Shown here: positions 12,213-24,325 of the stretch, in pieces | Layout: every line of letters starts with the position of its first letter | Position numbering within the stretch: the stretch's first letter is position 1 | Assembly: GCA_026122225.1 (NCBI GenBank) | Contig: JANEZZ010002668.1 | Span: 889,757 to 953,756 of the forward strand | Direction: 5' to 3' | Source of the DNA: Heloderma charlesbogerti | Taxonomy: Eukaryota; Chordata; Lepidosauria; Squamata; Helodermatidae | Length of the DNA: 64,000 bases | The notes under the pieces: generated by a model | The model's input: only the letters and a program-made list of their open reading frames with translations | What the model was told of the DNA's origin: nothing | Databases searched by the model: none | Translations under genes and position numbers: made by a program

Positions 12213-12768
12213 TGTCAGTGTTGGAACTGAGCCCATAGAGCCCCAAAGCATCTCTGATTCTGAGGAAGAGCTACAACCCGTGGGAGAGGAGCCCACTCGT
12301 CTCTCAGAGGCGCAGCTGCAGGGAGAGGCCCCCCCCCTGCTTGCATTCCTGAGAGAGATAGTGACCCTGGCAGCGAAAGAGCGGGAGAGCAGTTGTTGCT
12401 AGATGCAAGGTGCCGGGGCAGAGAGAGGCGCGAGGTGGAGGGCGCCGAGAGGAGGCGCTCAGCCCACTTGGCGCTACGGCAACGGCTGCACCCCGATGCC
12501 CCACGGGTAAGGGGGAGAGCCTCCCCTCCTAGCCCATAGGCTTCAGAGCTTTCCCGCCCTTCTCCTCAAAATGGGGACCAACTGCATAGATGGAGCTTAG
12601 GTTAACTTGTTAGAATACCCTTTGCAGTTCCTTGCTTAGTCGCTGGCAATTAGCATCTGAAAGAGTCATTAAGCTGTAAAGGAATAAAGCCTTGGAGAGA
12701 ATCCCTTTTGTCTGTCTTGTTTGGGCTACTGGAGGGGACTTTAAGAGGCAGCTAGGACGCTCCTGACA
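12213..12768 (+). mobile_element. Solo LTR (family A, + strand)
   Basis: This 556-bp segment begins TGTCAG and ends CTGACA, with 4-bp flanks TGTG/TGTG (12209-12212 and 12770-12773, one base off the end). A GGAATAAAGCC polyadenylation signal lies near the 3' end. The block AGCATCTCTGATTCTGAGGAAGAG is shared in inverted form with 43841-44386. No gag, pol or primer-binding site follows, so it is a solo LTR. The retroelement class is not determined. Confidence 0.6.
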
Positions 12769-12934
12769 CTGTGTGCCTCCCGGAAATATTTCAAGAAAAG
12801 CCTGTTAAAAAGGTATTGCAATGTGTCGTAGAACTACAACCTGTAAACATGAGAAATTCAGGACATTATGTGTGGCATGCCATTCTCCTGCCAAGCCTAC
12901 AGTCTTTTTCTAATACAGGCGCTTTAGTTTAAGC

Positions 12935-13144
12935 CAGTGGCAGCTGGTGGCTCTGTTTTTGGTGGGGTTGTGAATCCATTCTGAGTTTCAGTCAGAATCA
13001 TCCAGAACTCTAAAGGTGCTATCCAAGGTGCTGAACCTATTTTGGAGGCACCTTGGATGGTTCTTTTAGAGTTCTGGCTGATTCTGACTGAAACCCAGAA
13101 TGGATTTACAGCCCTACCAAAATCAAAGTCACCAGCCTCCACTG
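12935..13144. mobile_element. Foldback hAT MITE with 8-bp duplication
   Basis: Two arms of about 95 bp are near-perfect inverted copies (CAGTGGCAGCTGGTG at the left, CACCAGCCTCCACTG at the right) around a centre near 13040. The flanks are GTTTAAGC (12927-12934) and GTTTAAAC (13145-13152), 7 of 8 identical. Because of the inverted arms, both strands carry similar frames containing LTETQNGF, which are not genes. Confidence 0.75.
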
Positions 13145-13152
13145 GTTTAAAC

Positions 13153-14896
13153 AACATTAATATTGAACACACCATAAAACAGAGCTGTAAAACAGTGTTA
13201 TGTTTTATGTTAAAGGTAAATTCATTAAATCCTTCCCTTGAATGCAAAACATAGTGTTACGATTTATGTTAAAGGGAAGAATGTAGTGAATTTGCAGGAA
13301 TATCATGTACTTTAGCAGTTGCTCTTAAAAATCACATAAATACAAACCAAATGTTAGCTGTGGAATAATTTTAACCCATCAAGAGCCAAAGTGAAATAGT
13401 GTTCATGACAACTGGTGCAAGGACATCCCCCTTCTCCCCTGCCCCGAACGAAAGCTGGAGAAACAGTTTTTTGCCACTCAGTTATTGCTATGCCGCTTTA
13501 AGCAGCCAGGGGGGTGATTATTTTTGAGGACTCGGTGGATTCATCTTGCCTTTTGCACACTGATTAACTGGACGTAACAACAGCTGCAAGATAAGTAAGT
13601 ATTGTGGCTCTTTTTCATAAATATGGAAAGAATATTTGAACCATTAGTTGGTGGAAATAAGAAAGAAGGGAGCATGTCTATTCTGTCTATGTGATGTTTA
13701 TGACAGTGGGGGGAAAGCTAAGAGAGGAATATTCCAGGAATTTACACCCAAATCTTACACACAGTTAGCTGATAACAAACAATCCACATGTTTAGGATTT
13801 TACATTTTAGCCATGCTATGGGCTGCTTTATACAATACATGGCAAAACATCCCTGTGGTTATTTCTGAGTGTCTCCTCACTGAGAAACAATCTATACAAA
13901 CCTGCTAACTGTAACTATATAAAATATACACTTGCTAGCACATTTTTCTTGTCTTCATACATTACAGTTTTTAGCTGCAAACTGAAACATTTTGTGGGTA
14001 CATCTTAAAAACGTAAATGTCTGAAGTATCCATGTCCCCCCCAAAACAAATATTAGTTTCTCTAATAGAAAATAATGTAGCCCACCCCAAGGAAAGAAAA
14101 AGACAGGACCACTTTCTAGGGATTTTACAAGCTGTAGCTATTAAAATAGCATCTGTAGTTTTCAGATCTGCATTCCCTTTTTCCCAAGTGAAAAATAAAA
14201 AAGTGTGATTTTAGGATATACAGTCTATTTCACATGCATTTGCTTTGTGACTGGGGATGACTGGAGTGTGGAGAAGGATTGTTTTTAGAGACATTTTCTC
14301 ATCTCATAGTAAATGCACTCAGTTTTGGGAAAACCCAGAATTAATTAGAAAATATGGTATCCTCTTTGAATACACTTAATTTAGCCAATTTATATTGTCT
14401 TGGGGTCCAAGAATGCTGAAAAATCCATTCCTAGGGGTACAGCTTTTCCACGTACAGATGTAGAAACATTTGTCATTAGTCGACCATAAGTATTAAAGTA
14501 CACAGTTGTCACGTAGATACTAGGCAACAGTCCCATACGTAAATACATAGGCATGGATGTCACTGCTATTGTTTTGGGATTTTGATGCCAATGGGGGAGG
14601 GTCACTTTCTTTAAGCCAACGCGTTTCTTTAGTTGTATACATTTAACTGTATTGTCCCCCCCCCCAATTTTCATCTTGGCTAAAGCAGCTACAGCCTCTC
14701 AAGTTACATATAGCTCTACTGGTTGAGAATAAAGGGGTTTTCCCACCCCTTGGAGGATGAAAGAGAGTTCAAGTTCATGGGTGTATGAATCCATACGTTT
14801 CAAGAAACATTAAAACCTGAACAACTGGCAGTGTATTTACTAGCTTGTCCTCCACAGCTGCCAACCTAGGTGACAGTCTCAGAAAGTAGCTCCACA
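13153..14896. other. Upstream flank of the receptor gene
   Basis: This is AT-rich DNA with short frames only. A C run of ten lies at about 14657-14666. No TATA box, CpG-rich promoter or untranslated exon can be placed with confidence, although a candidate acceptor ends at 14857. Confidence 0.5.
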
Positions 14897-16452
14897 ATGA
14901 AGAATTTCTCATTTTCTCAAGACAGTGTCTATGCGTCTGGAACAAATGCATCTGAACTTCCTGAAAGACAACCAAGAGATGAAAAATTAGCTCAAATAGA
15001 GATCGCTGTGTTAGGAGTACTATTTATGGCAGCATCTGTGGGCAACTTCATCCTCATACTGGTGTTATGGAGGAGAATGAAACTGTCTAGGATCTATGTG
15101 TTCCTGCTTCACCTCAGCATTGCAGACCTGATGGTTGCATTCTTTCAAGTCCTTCCTCAGCTCTTTTGGAAAATTACAGATGTTTTCCTGGGTCCAGACA
15201 TCTTGTGCAGAACCATCAGTTATCTCCAGCTGTTGAGCATGTTTGCCTCCACTTATATGATAGTAGTTATGGCAATGGACAGATTCCAAGCTGTATGTTA
15301 CCCCATGGCCTCTTTCCAAAAGAAAGGGGCTCTTTGGAATGCTTCCATCTGCACCAGCTGGTTTATCTCTTTGGTCTTTAGTGTTCCTCAAGTATTCATC
15401 TTTCGGAAGAATGAGGTATCTCCAGGCCTATTTGACTGCCAAGCTGACTTCATTGAACCCTGGGGCACAAAGGTGTATGTGACTTGGATTTCTGTGGCTA
15501 TTTTCTTTCTCCCTGCAGCTATCCTCACCATATGCCATGTTAGGATTTGCAGAGCAATCCACATGAATATGCATTTGAAAAGCTACAATGATTTTCAAGT
15601 AACACATCAGAAGCAAATACTGCCGTCCCAGGCAAGCAATGCAAACTGTATGTCAAAGGCTATGATCAAAACAATAAAGATGACAGTGGTGATAGTTGTT
15701 GCTTATGTATGTTGCTGGTCACCTTTCTTCATTGCACAGTTGTGGACTGCCTGGCACCCCGGTGATGCTAGGACTGAAGGTAAGACAGCCCTTTTTTGAT
15801 GAATGATTTCATGTGTTTTTATGTTGAACTTTTAAAGTACTGTTTTCTTTAACTTAATAGAACTTTTGTTCAAAACATGTTATTAAATATCCATCTTGAA
15901 ATATATCTAGATAGTTGCTGTATGTTGCTGTTAAAGAATTATGTTTTATGAACAACTGGGATAGATTAAAGCACTTACGCCATAATGCACTAACGATTTG
16001 AGACATTCCCAATTAATTTTAAAAATAATCTATAATGCATGTGAAAAGCTACATTGATCTGATTCTAAAACATTTAAAATGCATTTTGAAAATGTGACAA
16101 AATATTTTTAAAGACATTTGAAAAACCCTCCTTGCTGGGAAACAAACCTACCGTTCAATAATTGGTTGAAGATCAATGGAACAAAAAAGATCAATTTTTT
16201 CAATGTATTTATATGTCTTCTATGAATGACTTGTAAATTCTTTTCCTTTCAGGTCCAGTAATAGCCATTCTTATGCTCCTAGGGAATCTTAATAGCTGTG
16301 TTAATCCATGGATTTATATGTACTTTTGTGGCCAAATACCACATTGTTCAAAAAACAAATTGGACAACACTGCAGCTCATGAAGAGTCTACAGTTACAGG
16401 CAGTGTTAACTTGGGAGATAAAGAAGCTGAAGACAATATCACGGCTGTGTAA
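14897..16452 (+). CDS. AVPR2-like: Vasotocin/vasopressin receptor, V2-type (two coding exons)
   Basis: This is a seven-helix receptor of the plasma membrane, expected to bind vasotocin. Coding exons are 14897-15779 and 16253-16452, joined across a 473-bp GT-AG intron (AAG/GTAAGA donor, TTTCAG acceptor, phase 1), giving 360 residues. Visible landmarks are N-glycosylation sites N3 and N17, N50 in helix 1, D77 in helix 2, the conserved FQVLPQ segment (residues 83-88), the C104/C181 disulfide pair, DRF at 128-130 in place of DRY, CWSPFF at 273-278 in helix 6, and NPWIY at 312-316 in helix 7. C326 is a possible palmitoylation site. The intron between helices 6 and 7 is typical of the vasopressin/oxytocin receptor family. 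The FQVLPQ...WK.TD, EPWG and NPWIY stretches resemble V2 more than V1 or oxytocin receptors. The ATG at 14897 has A at -3. The exact V2 paralogue (V2A, V2B or V2C/VT1-like) is not settled. Confidence 0.93.
15780..16252 (+). other. Intron of the vasotocin receptor gene
   Basis: The donor is GTAAGA at 15780 and the acceptor is a pyrimidine-rich tract ending TTTCAG at 16252. Reading through the donor meets a stop within seven codons, so splicing is needed to supply helix 7. The intron is AT-rich with no recognised element. A possible upstream acceptor (TCCTCCACAG, ending 14857) leaves room for an untranslated 5' exon outside the coding part, but this is not proven. Confidence 0.9.
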
Positions 16453-18846
16453 TTATAAACTGGCTTTATAGCTCATGTTTATTTGTGCCATTCAAATTTC
16501 ATTGAATAATTTTTCTAATTTGGGTAAGTACGTGTGTGGTAGAAAAGGTTGCTTTCAGAATATACATCTTTTCTTTAATTTTGAAGCAAATATCTACAAA
16601 AGGATTTTTAAAATCTCAGCACAATGTAAGAGACAAACTAGTATTGTGCCCAAAATTTCTTCCACCTTTTTCTCCGACCATCTCAATGAATTTGATAGAA
16701 GGGAAATTTCTTTCGAAAAGAAATTCAATGGAGAAGAAAATTTTGGATAAATTCTCATGGGTTGGGTTCGGTGTTCTTGTGCTTACCTTACTTATTAGGT
16801 GGCTGAGGAATGTGTGTGAGTGTCCTGTCTTTCACTGCACAACAATCTTTCTGGCGACTTGTACCCTCCCCAGCTTCCTACACCGATTAAAGCCCAGGGG
16901 ACAACATCATGAGGTAATTCCTCCCATAGCGCTTTTTCAGATCAGGAAGCGCGGGCAGCCGAGGAGGCTGCAAAGCAATGGGAAGGTGTAAAACAGATAG
17001 AATACACATGAGCGCGTGCGCGCACAAACACACACAGACAGACACACACACACCGCAATGCCCTTGAATGAAACTAGGTATGGGGCATGGTGACGGATGC
17101 AAAGTAGTGACCAGGCTGCCAACTCATTTGCTGCTGTTAATAGTGAGTTCCACATCCAAGAAACTGAGAATTTCTCCTTGCCCTTGAGAAATGCAGGGAA
17201 ATTGTCCCCTCATTTTTTTCTGCCCACAAATAGGGTAGAGAATTTCCAGAGGTCATTTGTGCACAGCTCTATCTAAAACCATTTTGACCACGCAGACCCT
17301 ATACCCCAAACTTTGCTAGTTGTTTTGTATGCATAGTGCTGAATTCCACGCTGACAAAGGAACCTGTCAAACTACATATATTTGCAGACACCCCTGAGTT
17401 CTGTATCATTTTCCAGTAATTTTGGTGTGCAAAATAATAATCTAAGAAAACCTGGGCATGATGAATGCATATCTGAACTCTCCTAAGGCTTTTTTTCACA
17501 AATTTTATTAAGCACACTTTTGGGTGATATAATAATACTTGGCATTTGTATTATGCTTTAGAGCAGCACATGGGAAGATTTCAGGCTTTCCTAGAAGGTC
17601 CACCAACTGGAGGACCACCAACCTGAGCCAGGTGCAAGATAATGTCAGGAAGGGGTGGGGAGGCAGGTAACATGGTGCCTCAGAGGATGGAACTGATTAT
17701 CTACAGTACCCATGAGTTATTTACAGTACCCAGTACCCATACACTGGGTTAAGCTGAATATAAACGTTCTAATCTACGTTTAAATTACTATAGATCAGAG
17801 TTTCTAGCATTCTAATTTAGGGTGGTGGAGAGGCAGGGAAACTTTTGCTGCTGTTAATTGGTCTAGTAGTAGATACAGATCTACCATCTGCCCACCCCTG
17901 CTTTAGAGTCAAAGTGAACAACATTATTGTTAGGCAGGTCAGTATTATGTGTCATTCACATTTTGCAGGTAGGAAGCTTAGCCTGAGAAGATAGTCAGTC
18001 ACCACTTCAGAATGTAGTTTAGCACACACAGAAAATTCAAATGCAGTTCTCAGAGTCACTTCTGAGAAATTCTAAGAAATAAAACTGTGGCTACAAGAGC
18101 TTGAGCTAGCACACTTTGTCATGTACGATCCATGTGTGCATGAAAGTGAATGATGAAAAAGAATTCGAGGGAGGGGGCGTAACAGAGATAACCGAAAAGA
18201 ACAAAGGAATTCTAGTTTTCCTTGTTTCAGTTTATATCAAGGGAAATCAGGTACTTAAAATTTTCTTGGGATCTTTTGCAAATGTTATTAACTCCCTTTC
18301 CTAAATAACTGCTTTAGGACTGAGCAATACCTTTGCCTCTATTTGTTAAAATTGTAGACATTTTCCATGATTTCAGCCAATATGTAAGAGTGCACAGATT
18401 TTAATGCTGTTAGAGAGATGAAGCATGAATGATGATCTCATTACATTTTAGCAAATAATGTGGTATATAAGTCTTAATAAATAATAATATGTAAATATAC
18501 TTAACATCAACCCATAGAGGTAATTCCTATCAGTTTACATGGTCAAAAAAAATTGTGGAGCCATTCTACAAATGTTACCATAGCAGTCCTTGAGCATTGC
18601 CACTTAGGATTCAGTATGAATTGATTGGCATTGTTCATGCTGATTTTGTGATCTGAGATACTGTGGGAGTAAACTGTGTTGGCAATTTCTCTTGTATAAA
18701 TTATCCAGCAGGCCTCAGACTGTTTCCAGGTATGTGATTCTGTTCATGACATAGATCCTCTGCCCTGTGCGGTCTTGATGAAAACCTTGTTTTCAGGAGC
18801 AGAACTAAGTGGAGACTAAAGTTTGTCTCACCCATTAATTATTTTA
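16453..18846. other. Downstream flank of the receptor gene
   Basis: This includes the likely 3'UTR. Candidate polyadenylation hexamers are ATTAAA at 16886 and AATAAA near 18077, and neither is proven. A CA/CAGA-rich tract lies at about 17020-17054. Frames of up to 151 codons (16536-16991) show no family resemblance. Confidence 0.5.
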
Positions 18847-18934
18847 GTGCAATCCTATGCATGTCTACTCAGAAGTAAGTTCCATTGAATTAAATGGGTC
18901 TGGCCCCTAGGTAAATGTGTATAGGGTTGCAGCC
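18847..18934. mobile_element. PIF/Harbinger-type MITE, TTA duplication
   Basis: This 88-bp element starts GTGCAATCCTATGCATG and ends with the mirrored TATAGGGTTGCAGCC, flanked by TTA (18844-18846, 18935-18937). It carries the CTACTCAGAAGTAAGT motif common in squamates. Confidence 0.65.
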
Positions 18935-19109
18935 TTAATAGATAAGGCTCATGTTTTCTGCCTATTAAATCCTATAATGTTTGAAGCATGTACACACCTT
19001 GAAAAAAGAAATCTACACAGCTGAAATACACTGAAGAGCTGCAATTGGCCCTGGCATATATTTGCATTGTTTTGGATCTTACATCCCTTCTCTGATCACA
19101 TAAGGGAGG

Positions 19110-19221
19110 GAAGACACAATTTCCAGCAGCTCTGAGTTGGATTCCTGCATTGAGCAGGGGGTTGGACTCGATGGCCTTGGAGGCCCCTTCCAACCCTACT
19201 ATTCTATGATTCTATGATTCC
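19110..19221 (+). mobile_element. CR1 LINE 3' end
   Basis: The block GGTTGGACTCGATGGCC...CCTTCCAACCCTACT followed by ATTCTATGATTCTATGATT is the diagnostic 3' end of CR1 retrotransposons. Only the last 100 bp or so remains. Confidence 0.85.
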
Positions 19222-20074
19222 CCCTCCATCTGCAGTCCTCTTGCAGGATATGCCACACCAGTTGTTCCCTCCCAACTCTCAGGAGCAGATTATCAGGGGT
19301 GCAGGGGCCTGCAGAGAGACAAGAAGGTGGGAAAGCCTCGTTCTGTTCTGGTTGCAGAAGGGAAGTTAGAATCCAAGCCCTCGTGTCTATATATGTTTAA
19401 ACAAAGATTAATATAGGCTTCAAATATTACTGTTTCAGAGAGTACCCAGTGCGGGTGCTGGTTTGAAATGTATATCCTTTAAAAATGGCAACAATTGAAG
19501 CAGCCTTAAGTCAAGGTGTAGAAATAGATCCCTGACTTATTCCTCCAAGGAGTGGGGAGTCACTTAAGTCTTGGATGTAATGAAAGCAAAATAGGATAAA
19601 GGATTGCTGAACAGACGGAATCAAAGGGGTCGAAAGGGTGAACATGGATATGCAAAGTGCTAGATGGGATCAGAAGTGAACTGTTGAGTAATCCAAAAGC
19701 ATTTCCTGTGCTCTTCTTGTTGGCTGGAGCCAGCACTCAGGTAAACATAGTTACCAAGTATGTGTTCCCCATGAACAAAGGCACAGTTATGCATAGTGGT
19801 CCAGGAGTAGCCATTTACAGAGTCAATTTCCTTGTGAAGGAGGTGTACTTCAGACATATGGTGGTGGTCTTCTCTCCTTGGTTTTGTCTATAAATATATA
19901 AGATGAGCACTGAGTAGCAAGCAGGCACCCCAAACTGGTAATGCTGAGCTTTAAAGAAGCATCACACCCACAGCTAGCAGCACATCTCAGCATCCCTTCC
20001 AGAAAGGCTGCTTCTTGTCAACCAGCTTCAAAGTCCAGATTTGTGTCTTTTCCACCAGGTGTTAGCAAAAGGCA

Positions 20075-20185
20075 GCTCTCCAGTGATTTTGGACTTTAAC
20101 TCCCAGTAGTCTGAACAACAACAGTCCCTGTTAGAATGGCCAGTGGTCAGGAATGCTGGGAGCTGAAGTCCAAAACATCTGGAAG
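20075..20185. mobile_element. hAT-type MITE remnant
   Basis: The arms TTTTGGACTTTAACTCCCAG and TGGGAGCTGAAGTCCAAAA are inverted copies around a short spacer, as in the squamate MITEs at 21523 and 63209. Terminal duplications are not clear. Confidence 0.5.
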
Positions 20186-20737
20186 TCTTCTTTCTGCTTA
20201 CCTGACTACATTCAAACTGTCAAAAAAATGTCTCAGCCTGTAAAAGCAAGCATCTGTATAAAATCCTAGATAGTCTTTCCTCACTTGGCACAACATAACA
20301 AGATGCTGAATAAATTTGAGTTTCTTGTTGCACGTATGCCTTATAACACGTGACCCATCCAGTGGTGCTCTGCCGCAACTCATGTTCCCACTTTCACTCG
20401 CCCCATTACCATTTCTGTGGCTTAGTGGAAGCTCTGGATTTAAGAGGAAGAAGCTGGCTCCCATTAGTGATGATATGAGCTAATTGCCCTGTGTGTGTAT
20501 ATGTCCCACACTGCATATTCCGGTCATCTAGCGCTGTGGGCTACATTCAGTGTAGCATGAGTTGAATCATAGGTAGCCATCAACTAGGAGGAGCCAGAGG
20601 TCAGAACAAGAGCCACTAAGGAATATCATTTCCCAACCTGAACAGGAAGATTTTACAGTTCTTTGTGATACGAGAAGTGAAGAGCTACCTTGAGTGAACA
20701 GAGTCACTCCAGAACCAGGAGCCTTTTAGCGTTAGGG

Positions 20738-20857
20738 CAGGGATGGGCAACTTATTGGACTGCAACTGCCATCATACCTCACCATTGGCTATGCTAGCTA
20801 GGCTGATGGCACTTGCGGTCCAACAACATCTGGAGAGCCACCAGTTGCCCACCCCTG
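20738..20857. mobile_element. hAT-type MITE
   Basis: This 120-bp element runs from CAGGGATGGGCAACTT to the mirrored AGTTGCCCACCCCTG. Flanks CGTTAGGG and CTTTAGGT match at 6 of 8 positions. Confidence 0.6.
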
Positions 20858-21109
20858 CTTTAGGTAAATGCTCCAGTTTGTAGCTCTGGCAGCTCCCTGC
20901 ATGGCTTAGCTGAGCACAATGCCACATGTTCCTGCCAGCTCCTGACATCTCCCCAATCCAGAGATAGAGTCAATGAAGAAGAAGCTTCCCTCCTGTTGTA
21001 GAGGTTGGAAGAGCTCCGTAAGTTCAGTTCTGAGCAAACGTGTCTGAGCTAATTCCATGCTCTGTGAGTGGTCTCGGTCAAATCACAAACTTCCCAGCCT
21101 CACATGTGA

Positions 21110-21204
21110 ATCATCTATTTTGTGAACCTCAGAGCGAGCTTTGGCTATTGGGTGGCATAGTCATGGAGTTAATAAATAAATAAAATAAATAAATACAAAG
21201 GTGA
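21110..21204 (+). mobile_element. L2-like LINE 3' tail
   Basis: TTTGTGAACCTCAGAGCGAG...GGCTATTGGGTGGCATAG is followed by an AATAAATAAATAAA tail. Only the terminal 90 bp or so is present. Confidence 0.7.
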
Positions 21205-21522
21205 AGAATAGTGATGTTTGTTATGTGGAGAAATAAGACTGACTGATGAAGAACTCTGCCCATTAAAATTGCTTTGTAAAGTTTTGTTTCTCCTACTTCT
21301 ATCTCCTCTTGACTGGAGTACTAGTAGAAGTGTAAGTCTGGGTAGAATAGTAACAGATTAAAGCTCATTGGTGGCTTCTGTGAAGTGTTGCAGAGCTGTG
21401 AAAGAAATATTCACTAATCTCACTGTCAGAGATGCAGTCCCTGGTCCACCTGACCAGTTACCCTATAGCAGGCATATTGAAACTTCAGGCCATTGGTCCA
21501 TCAAGCTCAGTATAGTCTACAC

Positions 21523-21654
21523 CACCCTTCCCCAAAGGGGCGCCCTCCAGATGTTTTAGACTACAACTCCCATCAACCTTAACCATTGCTATGCTGGCTG
21601 GGGCTGATGGGAATTGTAGTCAACACCTGGAGGGCCCCACCTTGTGGAAGGCTG
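21523..21654. mobile_element. hAT-type MITE with perfect 8-bp duplication
   Basis: The element runs from CACCCTTCCCCAAAGGGG to TTGTGGAAGGCTG, with inverted arms around GACTACAACTCCCATC and GATGGGAATTGTAGTC. The 8-bp flanks are identical, GTCTACAC at 21515-21522 and 21655-21662, which fits hAT transposition. Confidence 0.8.
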
Positions 21655-21662
21655 GTCTACAC

Positions 21663-24288
21663 TGACTAGCCATGACTCTCTCCAGAGTTTTAGACAGGGG
21701 TCTTTCCCAGCCCTACCTAGAGATGTCAGGAATTGAACCTTGGACCTTCTGCATGCAAAACACATCCTCCATCAAAATACAGCCCTTCCCTGAACTAACA
21801 TCAGTTGCATGCATATGGCTTTTGCTCATATATGGACATATGATGAGGGATGTTTCTTTAGCAGAGCATTAGAGGAGGCCTACATGGTGTCTAGCTATAT
21901 TATGTCAACATTAAATCAATGTCATGAATTTTTCAATTTTCAAATGTGACCTTTACAAAATATATACAACCATATAGGATGTTTTTAATATGTTAATTTG
22001 TAGAAAAAATAATGTATCATGCAGTTATCTTTAATGCTGTGCATTTTTAAAGCTGTAACATATTAAACACCGGTTCCATCTCCAGAAAAGTCCTGATATG
22101 TGTTGCTTAAGGCTAAGAAACCTCCTATGGCTGCATTTTCCATGGTGGGTATAAGCATTGCTCCTGGTCTTTTCCTTATTCATGTCTAGAAATGTTTCCT
22201 TTCTCCTAAATGATGCATGTTCTATCTTCTTGATCCAAATGGGCCTAACTCGGTGCCAATGCCATCCTATCTACAATTGTGGTAATTTTGAAACAGAAAC
22301 ATGACTAGTCTCTTTGGGCTACATATCTTGTTTTTACTGAATTATCACAGATGTGTGTGTGTGTGTGTGTATGTGTTCCTTACCAGGAATTCAGCACAGG
22401 AAGAGGGGAGGGTTATCTCTTCCCAATGCAATTGGAACCAAAATTGCTGCCTGCATGGCTTGAAGCCTTGGGGAAAAAAATTAGCAACTTTCCCCCTAAG
22501 CTTTCTAGGCGGGGGGGGGGGGATTTTGGTTCTGATTATGCTGGGGAGGGAAAAGATAATCCTCCTCCCCCTACATACTGTGTTCCTACTAAGGACCTTC
22601 CACCCCTGAACTGACAATTAATAAAATTAAAAAAGGAAGACCTAACTACATGCTAACACATTAAGCATGATGTGTAGTTTGGCCACCAGTGTACTAGAAT
22701 CCTAAAGTGTGTCTTGTTGGCCACAGTTCTGCTTCTTCTCTTCTTGTCCACCCTGTGGACATGAGTCTACTCATCTTCAGTGAGTGTCTACCACCACTGC
22801 TTTTCCTATGGCTAATGGAGGAATGATAAGGAAATATGTACACTTCTGTGCCATTTTGTTTCTTTCCTCATCCATTTCTAGATGTCAAACGATTCATTTC
22901 AGAAAAAGCAAATAAATAAATAAGCAGCATGGAAAAAGTTAAATCTAAGCCAACTGTACCTCAACACTTTTAATATTCATATTCTGAGTAAACTTATACA
23001 ATTAGTTTATTTCTTTTTCTACAACTTTCCAACCCACCAAAACAAATCTAGGGTTTGTTGAAGCATTGGTTTTAAAACAGTGCCTCCTCTATTCCAGTAG
23101 GGTGGGGCCTATTGTAGTTTAACCCTTCAGTTGGAAATCTTCTGTTATTTCAGTGTGGGTTTGTTTTTTTTACTTTTGTTAAACTTTAGGATATGTCAGT
23201 CTTTCAACGGGAATGTATACGTGTATATATTACACATGTTAAATTAATGTGGTTTTGGTTCTGAAAAAGGCTGGACAAAGCAGTATGTGGCATATCAGTG
23301 GGAAGATAAGGTTAGGCTATCAGTTGTCCAAACTCTTAGCAGCATGGCTAACCCAGAATAACGTATGTTACGCACAGTTAATACTGACTTGTGGCGTAAT
23401 ATGTATTTCCAATTTTATGGCAGAGTTTTGACAGAAAAATTATGAGTTGGATCCAGACTTAGTCATGCATGGAGAAGCAAGACTGAAATCAATGGGACTT
23501 CAGTTAGTCATCACTAGCTTGTCCAATTGATTTTAATGGGTCTTTTCTAAGCATGGCAAGTCAGGATCCAACTCAGTGTGTATAACAACCTCAACATTCT
23601 GTTTAAATAAGTCTTGTCTATTAATATACACCAGACTATATATAGCTCCAACCTCCGCTTTGGCTACAACAAAAAGTGCATAAATACACAGATAGTTAAT
23701 TTACCTTTTTGATCCAAATTCAAAGTTACATCTGGTTTCCTGGGTAACGTAGGGTATTAGTTCAAAGGATGTATTATCACTTTGGCTAACACATTGGAAC
23801 CCTGTAGGTAGCAGAGCATATAAAGGATGAATAAAAGTGTTTGCATACAGAAGACATGGCTGCCCCCTTACTATTAGAAATACTAAAATCAGACTATGGC
23901 TGCTTCCACATTAGACATTTAGTGTGGAATCGTTGTTCCCCATTAACTCATGCTTTAAGGGGGGTCCATATGACACTGTCATCCTTTTGTAATCCTCTCG
24001 TGTTTTCCCACTGCTTCTTCTGTCCTTTTCCTTGCCACAGAAAGTCTGACATTTTTGAGATGGTCTGAAAGGTAGCACAATTTCTACAGGTGTAGATGCC
24101 TGTAGTGCTTCTCTCAGTTCTCTGATCTTTTTCAAGAAGCTTGGTTTTGATATAGGCAGTGACATATCAGGAAGATATCTATCATATCTCAGCACACATT
24201 CACTATAACCTTTGCAGGAGGCATTCTCTTATAACTCTAATATTTTTAAATTAGAGTTAATTTAATCCTTTAATTAGTATTAAAATGC

Positions 24289-24325
<37 letters not shown>

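Noticed and set aside
14870..14896. An upstream GTG extension of the receptor frame by nine codons
   Set aside because: Non-ATG starts are rare in vertebrates and the ATG at 14897 has a good context and a family-like N-terminus.
16536..16991. A 151-codon frame just after the receptor gene
   Set aside because: It lies in the likely 3'UTR, has no family resemblance and no splice or start context.
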